Positions 36,933 through 42,805 of a DNA stretch of 42,805 nt are shown piece by piece. Within the stretch, counting starts at the first letter, position 1; each line of letters starts with the position of its first letter. The notes under the pieces were generated by a model. The model searched no databases. It saw nothing but the letters and a program-made list of their open reading frames with translations, and was not told where the DNA came from. Source of the DNA: Actinomadura fibrosa (GTDB taxonomy: Bacteria > Actinomycetota > Actinomycetes > Streptosporangiales > Streptosporangiaceae); the NCBI RefSeq assembly GCF_900659615.1, contig NZ_CAACUY010000063.1, positions 1 to 42,805 on the forward strand. Reading direction: 5' to 3'. The position numbers and the translations under genes are program-made.

Positions 36933-37955
36933 TCAGCGCCAGCCGAGCTCCGGCGCCACGTGGGTGAGGATGTTGTCCAGGACGTGCACGTTGTAGTCCA
37001 CGCCGAGCTGGTTGGGGACCGTGAGCAGCAGCGTGTCCGCGGCCTGGACGGCCTCGTCCTCGGCGAGCTGCTTGACCAGCACGTCCGGCTCGGCGGCGTA
37101 GGACCGTCCGAAGATCGCCCTGGTCTTGTCGTCGATCATCCCGATCTGGTCGCCGGAGTCGGTGCCGCGGCCGAAGTAGGCGCGGTCCCGGTCGTCGGTC
37201 AGGGCGAAGATGCTGCGGCTGACCGACACGCGCGGCTCGCGCTCGTGCCCCGCGTCCTTCCACGCCCGCCGGTACGCCTCGATCTGCTTGCGCTGCTGGA
37301 CGTGCAGCGGCTCCCCGGTCTCGTCGTCCTTGAGGGTGGAGCTCTGGAGGTTCATGCCCAGCCGCGCGGCCCACTCGGCGGTCGCGTTGGAGCTCGACCC
37401 CCACCAGATGCGCTCCAGCAACCCCTCCGAGTGCGGTTCGACGCGCAGCAGGCCGGGCGGGTTGGGGAACATCGGCCGCGGGTTCGGCTCGGCGAAGCCC
37501 TGGCCCCGCAGGACCGTCAGCAGCACCTCGGTGTGCTTGCGGGCCATGTCGGCGTCGGTGTCGCCCTCGGACGGCTCGTAGCCGAAGTACCGCCAGCCGT
37601 CGATCACCTGCTCGGGCGAGCCGCGGCTGATCCCGAGCTGGAGCCGCCCGCCGGAGATCAGGTCGGCCGCCCCGGCGTCCTCGGCGAAGTACATCGGGTT
37701 CTCGTAGCGCATGTCGATCACGGCGGTGCCGATCTCGATGCGCGAGGTCCGCGCGCCGATCGCGGCGAGCAGCGGGAACGGCGAGGCGAGCTGCCGGGCG
37801 AAGTGGTGCACCCGGAAGTAGGCGCCGTCGGCGCCGAGGTCCTCCGCCGCGACGGCGAGGTCGATCGACTGCGACAGCGCGTCCGCGGCCGACCGGGTCC
37901 GCGAGCCGGCGCCGGTGCTCCAGTGGCCGAACGAGAGAAAGCCGATCGTCTTCAT
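36933..37955 (-). CDS. LLM-class flavin-dependent oxidoreductase
   Basis: A 340-aa protein. ATG 37955 (MKTIGFLSFGHW) is the usual family start; a GTG 15 bases earlier is possible. It has the bacterial luciferase-like TIM barrel: the N-terminal strand, EDLGADGAYFRVHHFARQLA, the conserved IEIGTAVIDMRYENPMYFAE and RLQLGISRGSPEQVIDGW segments, and a later WWGSSSNATAEWAARLGMNL. Members use reduced FMN or F420 on many substrates. It lies 58 bases downstream of the PKS stop in the same direction, so it may modify the polyketide, but this is only context. Confidence 0.88.
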   Translation of the reverse strand: MKTIGFLSFGHWSTGAGSRTRSAADALSQSIDLAVAAEDLGADGAYFRVHHFARQLASPFPLLAAIGARTSRIEIGTAVIDMRYENPMYFAEDAGAADLISGGRLQLGISRGSPEQVIDGWRYFGYEPSEGDTDADMARKHTEVLLTVLRGQGFAEPNPRPMFPNPPGLLRVEPHSEGLLERIWWGSSSNATAEWAARLGMNLQSSTLKDDETGEPLHVQQRKQIEAYRRAWKDAGHEREPRVSVSRSIFALTDDRDRAYFGRGTDSGDQIGMIDDKTRAIFGRSYAAEPDVLVKQLAEDEAVQAADTLLLTVPNQLGVDYNVHVLDNILTHVAPELGWR

Positions 37956-38013
37956 GCCCGGTCCAACCATGCCGTCCCCGGCACAATTCCGCAGCCCAGC
38001 CGCCCCGCGGCGC

Positions 38014-41000
38014 TCACGCCTCCCGGGGTGCGAGCGTCCGGTCGATGTGGGCCGCCAGGCGGGCGGCCGTGGCGTGCGCCCACGCGGAGGCCGAGGTGAG
38101 CGAGGTGTTCAGGGCGGTGTTGAGGCGGTGGGTCAGCGCGACGGCCATGAGGGAGTCCAGTCCGATCTCGGTGAACTTGGCGTGTGCGGGGATGGAGGCG
38201 TGATCGGCGCCCAGCAGCGCCGCGAGACCGCGCAGGACGATCTCCTGGATCAGCTCGGTGCGCGCCGGGCCCGGCGGATGCGCGTGGACGGCGGCGGCGT
38301 CGAACTCCTGCTTCGGCTCGTCCGCGGTCGTGTGCAGCTCGGCCAGGAGCGGGGCCTTGACGCCGTGCGGGTGGTACAAGGCCATCACGTCCGGCTGGTA
38401 GGGGAACATCCCGGTGTTCACCCGGCCGTGGCGGATGAGCTCCTCCAACGCGGCGAACCCCTCGGCGTTCGAGATGGTGTCGAATCCGCGCGAGGCGAAG
38501 TCGGTGGCGCGGCCGGTCTCCCCCCAGGCGCCCCAGTCCACCGACAGGGTGCGCAGGCCCTGCCGGTGCCGCCACTCGGCGAAGGCGTCCACCCACGTCC
38601 CGGCCGCGGCGTAGTTGGCCTGCCCCAGGTTGCCGATCATGGCGGTGAGGGACGAGAAGATGACGAACCAGTCCAGATCGGTGCCGGCCGTCGCCTCGTG
38701 CAGGTTCCTGGCGCCGGTGACCTTGGGGTGCCAGACCGGCGCGACCCGGTCGGGGGTGAGCTCGGTCAGGGGCGCGTCGTCGAGGACCACGGCGGTGTGC
38801 AGGACGCCGCGCAGCTCCGGGCCGGCGGCGGCGACCAGCCGGGACGCGGTCGCGGGGTCGGCGATGTCGCCGCGGACCAGGTCGACCGAGCAGCCGGTGG
38901 CGCGCACGGCGTCCAGGGTGCGGCTCTCCTCGGGGCCGGGCCGGCCGCGTCCGCCGAGGACGATCCGGGCGGCACCGGCTTCCGCCAGCCAGCGCGCGGC
39001 CTCCAGGCCCACCCCCCTGGTGCCGCCCGTGACGATGTACGCGCCGCCGGGGCGGACCACCTGCCGGGGCGCCGCGCGCACCTCCAGACGGCGGCCCGGT
39101 CCGGGGAAGGTCAGCACGATCCGCCCGATGTGGTCGCCGGAGGCCAGCCGCTTGAAGGCGGCCGGGGCGTCCGCCAGCGGACGGGACTCGCAGGGCGGCA
39201 GCGGCAGCCGGCCGGCGGCGACCTCGGCGAAGACCCTCTCGGCGGCATCGCGGAAGATCTCCGGATGCCGGTCGAAGGTGAGCGTCATGTCCAGGGCCGC
39301 GTAGGTGTTGCCCCGGCGCAGGTCGCTCAGGTCGACGCGCGTGCCGTCGTACAGGTCGCGCTTGCCGATCTCCAGGAAGCGCCCGCGCGGCGCCAGCAGC
39401 GCCAGGGACGCGCGCATCGCCGGGCCGCTCAGGGAGTTGAGCACGACGTCGACGCCGCGCCCGCCGGTGGCCCGGCGGACCTCCTCGGCGAAGTCGAGGG
39501 TCCGGGAGTCGAAGACGTGCTCCACGCCCAGCTCGCGCAGGTGCCGCCGCTTGGCCTCGGTCCCCGCCGTGGCGAGGACGGTGGCGCCCAGCAGCCGCGC
39601 GACGGCGACCGCGGCGAGCCCCGTCCCCCCGGCCGCCGAGTGCACCAGCACCGTCTCGCCGCGGCCCAGCCGCCCGACGTCGTGGAGGAAGTGCCAGGCG
39701 TTGGCGTAGGTGAGGGCGACCGGCGCGAAGACGGCGGGATCGGTGCCGGACGGCAGCGGGATCGTCAGCGCGGCCCGGACCAGGCAGTGCGACACCATCG
39801 TCCCGCCCTCCGGGACGATCGCGGTGACGCGGTCGCCGCACCGCACGTGCTCGACGCCGTCGCCGACGGCGGCCACCACCCCGGTGACGTCGGAGCCGAG
39901 CCGAGGCCGATCGCCCTCCTCGGCCGGGTAGATGTTCAGGGCGACCATGACGTCGCGGAAGTGGACCGTGCACGCCTCCGCGCGCACCAGGACCTCGCCC
40001 GGTCCCGGAGCGGGCGGTTCCTGGCCGGTGGCAGTGAGGCCGAGCCCGTCCAGGCCGCCGTCGGGGCTGGGATCGAGCGCGTACGCCTCCTCCCCGGCGG
40101 TGATCCGGACCGTCCGGTCGTCGCGGGGAGGCCGCGGAGCCAGCGGAGCCCGCGCGACCCGGGCGACGTGCCGCCGCCCCTCCCGCCAGGCGACCTCCGT
40201 CTCGTCGTCTCCCGCGAGCACCTCGGTGGCCATGTCGGCGACGGTGTCGGCGTCCACCCAGCCGACGGCGGTGCCGAGGTTCTCGAAGGCGGCCGCGCGC
40301 AGCAGCCCGCGCAGCGCGCACACGTCGGGGTCGACCGGATCACCGTCCAGGACGGGCCGGGCCCGGACGCTCGCCAGCCACAGCCGCGGCGCCGTCGCCT
40401 TCCGCCCCGCGCCCAGCAGCGCCAGGACGTGGTTGACCCGGTCCAGGCCGTCCAGCGCGCCGGTGGCGCACCACACCACGCTCGGCGCGTCCTCCTCCGC
40501 ACCGGCGTAGGGACCGGCCTGATCGAGATCATGGAGGACGGCCCGGTGACCGCGGTCGGCCAGGACCCGGACCAGCCGCTCGGCGGTCGGCTCGCCGTCC
40601 CCGGGCTCGCCGATCACGACCCAGCCCGCGGTGTCCGCAGCCGGTTCCGGCGCCCGCTCCGGGGCGTCCGGAGCCGGACGCCACACGATCTCGAAGAGCC
40701 GGCCGTTGAGCACCTGGGCGGCCGAGGGCGCCGGCACCCTGACGAAGCGCAGCCCCTCCAGCGCCCCCACCCACCGGCCGTCGTCGGCGTACAGGTCGGC
40801 GCGGCCGGACGCGGCCTCGTCCCCGTGCCGGTGCAGCTCGCACCGCGTCCACCCGATCACGCCGGGGTCGTCGGGCAGGACGATGGACTCGGCGCCGGTC
40901 GGCAGCCAGGGGCGGCCTTCCCCCGACGGGTCGTCATCGCCGGTCGCCAGCTCCATCGCCACCGAGAGGACGCATCCGTCGAGCAGGACCGGGTGCACGC

Positions 41001-42805
41001 GCGGCGCGCCCGCCCGGACGACGGCGTCCCGCGGGACCCGCACGCGCCGGATCCCGCCGGGAGCGACGGCGGTGATCGAGTGGAACGCCGGGCCGGTGTC
41101 CAGCCCGATCCGGGCGAACGCCTCGTACACCTTGTCGGGGGCCTCCCCGCCGGAGGGCGGCAGGACGAGCGGCGGCCGCGCGCCCGGCGAGGCCTCGCAC
41201 GCGGTCACCGCCGCGGCGGCGACGCGCTCCCACGCCCCTCCCGCCTGGTACGAGACGTCCACCTGGACCCGCTGCCCGCTGACGGTCGCGGTGACGTGCA
41301 CCGGCAGCGAGTCCGCCAGCGGCAGCAGCCGCTCGAAGCGGACGCCGTCCATGCGCAGCCGGCCGGTCGGGGCCTCCAGCAGCTCGCCCGCGGCGGCCAG
41401 CATCAGCTCGACGTACGCGGCGCCGGGGACCACGGCGTCGCCGCGCAGCGTGTGCTGCGCCAGCCAGGCGACCCGGCCGGTGCCGAGGTCGGCGCTCCAC
41501 ACGTGCCGGGTGCGGTCCTCGGCGTCCCGGTCGTGCAGGGCGAGGCGCTCGCCCAGCCACATGTGGCCGGAGCCGCCGCGCCGGGCGCCGTCCGCCTCGT
41601 CCCAGAACCGCGACCGGTCGAACGCGGTGGGCGGCAGGGCGACGCGCGCGCCGTCGCCGTTGACGGCCCGCAGGTCGACCGGCGTGCCGGCGACGTGCAG
41701 CCGCGCGGCCGCCCGGCACATCGTCTCGCGGGCGTCCTGGTCGCGCAGCAGGCTCGCCGCGGTGACGACGGGGGCGCCCAGCGCCGCGGCGCTCTCCTCC
41801 ACGGCCTGGAGCAGCAGCGGATGCGGCGACAGCTCGGCGAACAGCCGGTGCCCGTCCTCCAGCAGCGCGCGGCACGCCCGGTCGAAGCGGACGGGCTCGC
41901 GCAGGTTGCGCGCCCAGTAGGCGGCGTCGAACTCGACCGGACGGCGCGGGTCCTGGCTGGTCGAGTACATCGGCACCTCCGGCGGCGCCCCGGTGAGCCA
42001 CGCCACCTCGCGGGTCAGATCGTCCAGGATCGGGTCGACCTGCGGCGAGTGCGCCGCGACCGTCACCGAGATCCGCCGGCAGAACACGCCGCGCTCCTGC
42101 CAGCCGAGCATCACCGCGGCCACGGCCTCGCCGTGCCCGGCGACGACCGTCGCCGACGGCGACGTCACCACCGCCACCGACACCCCCGGCACGCGTTCGA
42201 TCTCGGCCGCGACCTCGTCGGCGGGCAGCGCGACGCTGACCATCCGGCCGCCGGCCACCCGCTGCAGCATCGCCGACCGGGCCACAGTGATGCGCATGCC
42301 GTCCTCGGGCGACAGGATCCCCGCCGCCACCGCGGCGGCGGCCTCGCCCATCGAGTGGCCGACCACGGCGGCGGGCCGCACCCCCCACCCCCGCCACATC
42401 GCGGCCAGGCCGGTCTGCACCGCGAACACCAGCGGCTGCACCACGTCCATGCGCTCGCCGCACTCGCCCGAGGCCAGCATGGCCCGCAGCGAGAACCCGG
42501 CCTCGTCCGCCACGATCGGCTCCAGCCGGTCGACGGCGCCGGTGAAGGCCGGATCCCGGTCGAGCAGCGGGCGCGCCATCCCCGCCCACTGCGACCCGTG
42601 GCCGGAGAACACCCACACCGGCATGCCCGACAGCTCCGGCAGCCCGCCGACCACCCGGTCGTCGTCCGCCCCGGCCCCGCCGGCCAGCGCGCGCAGGCCG
42701 TCCAGCAGGTCCGCGCCGCCGGCGGCGAGGACGCAGGCGCGGCGCGCCAGGTGGCTGCGGTGCAGGGCGAGCGTGTGCGCGACGTCGCCCGGATCCGGCC
42801 GGGCC
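38014..42805 (-). CDS. Type I PKS, AT-DH-ER-KR-ACP part of a fully reducing module (partial)
   Basis: About 1,596 residues are visible; the frame is open to the right edge, so the start and the KS lie outside. The first 50 residues are the KS-AT linker (DVAHTLALHRSHLARRA). AT has GHSMGE and VAAHS at the specificity site, between malonyl (HAFH) and MAS-like methylmalonyl (VASH) forms. DH has H-x3-G-x4-P (HTLRGDAVVP), but the second motif reads HPVLLDGCVL without the usual Gln/His. ER has LVHSAAGGTGLAAVAVARLL, KR has TGGTRGVG, the B-type LDD and NYAAA Tyr, and ACP has GLDSLMA. There is no thioesterase. The domain order and wording resemble mycobacterial MAS/Pks-type synthases for saturated chains. 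Product unknown. Confidence 0.95.
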   Translation of the reverse strand, partial: ARPDPGDVAHTLALHRSHLARRACVLAAGGADLLDGLRALAGGAGADDDRVVGGLPELSGMPVWVFSGHGSQWAGMARPLLDRDPAFTGAVDRLEPIVADEAGFSLRAMLASGECGERMDVVQPLVFAVQTGLAAMWRGWGVRPAAVVGHSMGEAAAAVAAGILSPEDGMRITVARSAMLQRVAGGRMVSVALPADEVAAEIERVPGVSVAVVTSPSATVVAGHGEAVAAVMLGWQERGVFCRRISVTVAAHSPQVDPILDDLTREVAWLTGAPPEVPMYSTSQDPRRPVEFDAAYWARNLREPVRFDRACRALLEDGHRLFAELSPHPLLLQAVEESAAALGAPVVTAASLLRDQDARETMCRAAARLHVAGTPVDLRAVNGDGARVALPPTAFDRSRFWDEADGARRGGSGHMWLGERLALHDRDAEDRTRHVWSADLGTGRVAWLAQHTLRGDAVVPGAAYVELMLAAAGELLEAPTGRLRMDGVRFERLLPLADSLPVHVTATVSGQRVQVDVSYQAGGAWERVAAAAVTACEASPGARPPLVLPPSGGEAPDKVYEAFARIGLDTGPAFHSITAVAPGGIRRVRVPRDAVVRAGAPRVHPVLLDGCVLSVAMELATGDDDPSGEGRPWLPTGAESIVLPDDPGVIGWTRCELHRHGDEAASGRADLYADDGRWVGALEGLRFVRVPAPSAAQVLNGRLFEIVWRPAPDAPERAPEPAADTAGWVVIGEPGDGEPTAERLVRVLADRGHRAVLHDLDQAGPYAGAEEDAPSVVWCATGALDGLDRVNHVLALLGAGRKATAPRLWLASVRARPVLDGDPVDPDVCALRGLLRAAAFENLGTAVGWVDADTVADMATEVLAGDDETEVAWREGRRHVARVARAPLAPRPPRDDRTVRITAGEEAYALDPSPDGGLDGLGLTATGQEPPAPGPGEVLVRAEACTVHFRDVMVALNIYPAEEGDRPRLGSDVTGVVAAVGDGVEHVRCGDRVTAIVPEGGTMVSHCLVRAALTIPLPSGTDPAVFAPVALTYANAWHFLHDVGRLGRGETVLVHSAAGGTGLAAVAVARLLGATVLATAGTEAKRRHLRELGVEHVFDSRTLDFAEEVRRATGGRGVDVVLNSLSGPAMRASLALLAPRGRFLEIGKRDLYDGTRVDLSDLRRGNTYAALDMTLTFDRHPEIFRDAAERVFAEVAAGRLPLPPCESRPLADAPAAFKRLASGDHIGRIVLTFPGPGRRLEVRAAPRQVVRPGGAYIVTGGTRGVGLEAARWLAEAGAARIVLGGRGRPGPEESRTLDAVRATGCSVDLVRGDIADPATASRLVAAAGPELRGVLHTAVVLDDAPLTELTPDRVAPVWHPKVTGARNLHEATAGTDLDWFVIFSSLTAMIGNLGQANYAAAGTWVDAFAEWRHRQGLRTLSVDWGAWGETGRATDFASRGFDTISNAEGFAALEELIRHGRVNTGMFPYQPDVMALYHPHGVKAPLLAELHTTADEPKQEFDAAAVHAHPPGPARTELIQEIVLRGLAALLGADHASIPAHAKFTEIGLDSLMAVALTHRLNTALNTSLTSASAWAHATAARLAAHIDRTLAPREA

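Noticed and set aside
1..42805. CRISPR arrays, tRNA or rRNA genes
   Set aside because: No regular repeat-spacer structure and no tRNA-like or rRNA-like sequence was seen. The short repeats found are operators or linker micro-repeats.

Overview
The window is high-GC actinomycete DNA. Long GC-rich frames, frequent GTG starts, ATGA/GTGA start-stop overlaps, AfsR/NB-ARC-TPR regulators, a Tat-exported rubber oxygenase, a class II lanthipeptide cluster and a modular type I PKS together suggest a filamentous actinomycete, perhaps Actinomadura-like. The genus is a guess. I saw no tRNA, rRNA, CRISPR array, transposase or integrase.

Region 1 (1-10195, + strand) starts inside a thiamine-diphosphate enzyme coupled to a GH13 alpha-glucan enzyme. 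A strong hairpin follows, then a compact run of small proteins: VOC, SnoaL-like, ankyrin, muconolactone-isomerase-like, EthD and YciI-like. Three of these belong to the dimeric alpha+beta barrel superfamily, and the substrate is unknown. After them come a Tat-signal protein of the NicX/M29 metalloenzyme type, a TIGR02206 membrane protein and a sulfotransferase.

Region 2 (about 10345-19085) is lower in GC and looks acquired. It holds a two-helix membrane protein, an AfsR-type SARP-NB-ARC-TPR regulator, a 72-aa protein, a divergent 23-aa hydrophobic peptide with a 15-bp terminator stem, a CDP-glycerol-transferase-like protein coupled to an unknown protein, and an NB-ARC-TPR protein. The NB-ARC protein carries an N-terminal RHIM/BASS3-like motif, and the small membrane protein carries the same motif at its C-terminus. 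This is a candidate amyloid-signalling NLR and membrane-effector pair. Broken gene remnants lie at both edges.

Region 3 (19148-20389, - strand) is a latex clearing protein (lcp). It matches the known heme-site residues at the same numbering, and a palindrome overlaps the -35 of its predicted promoter.

Region 4 (about 20871-27828, + strand) is a cinnamycin/duramycin-type lanthipeptide cluster: DurN/Cinorf7-like lysinoalanine protein, precursor, LanM, CinX-type Asp hydroxylase with a Nif11-like N-terminal domain, and a single-chain ABC transporter replacing CinT+CinH. The 20-residue core keeps every position needed for the four cinnamycin crosslinks, but differs at several positions and ends in an extra Gln.

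Region 5 (27885-36882) holds a GNAT, an AurF-type diiron oxygenase with a ferredoxin/FprB reductase, a leftward operon (RHH/HicB-like regulator, DUF4097 protein, DrrA/DrrB-type ABC pair), and divergently an MFS exporter with two small membrane proteins. The divergent intergenic region carries TGACGTCA-type sites at helical spacing.

Region 6 (36933-42805, - strand) holds an LLM flavin oxidoreductase and the AT-DH-ER-KR-ACP part of a fully reducing type I PKS that runs off the right edge.
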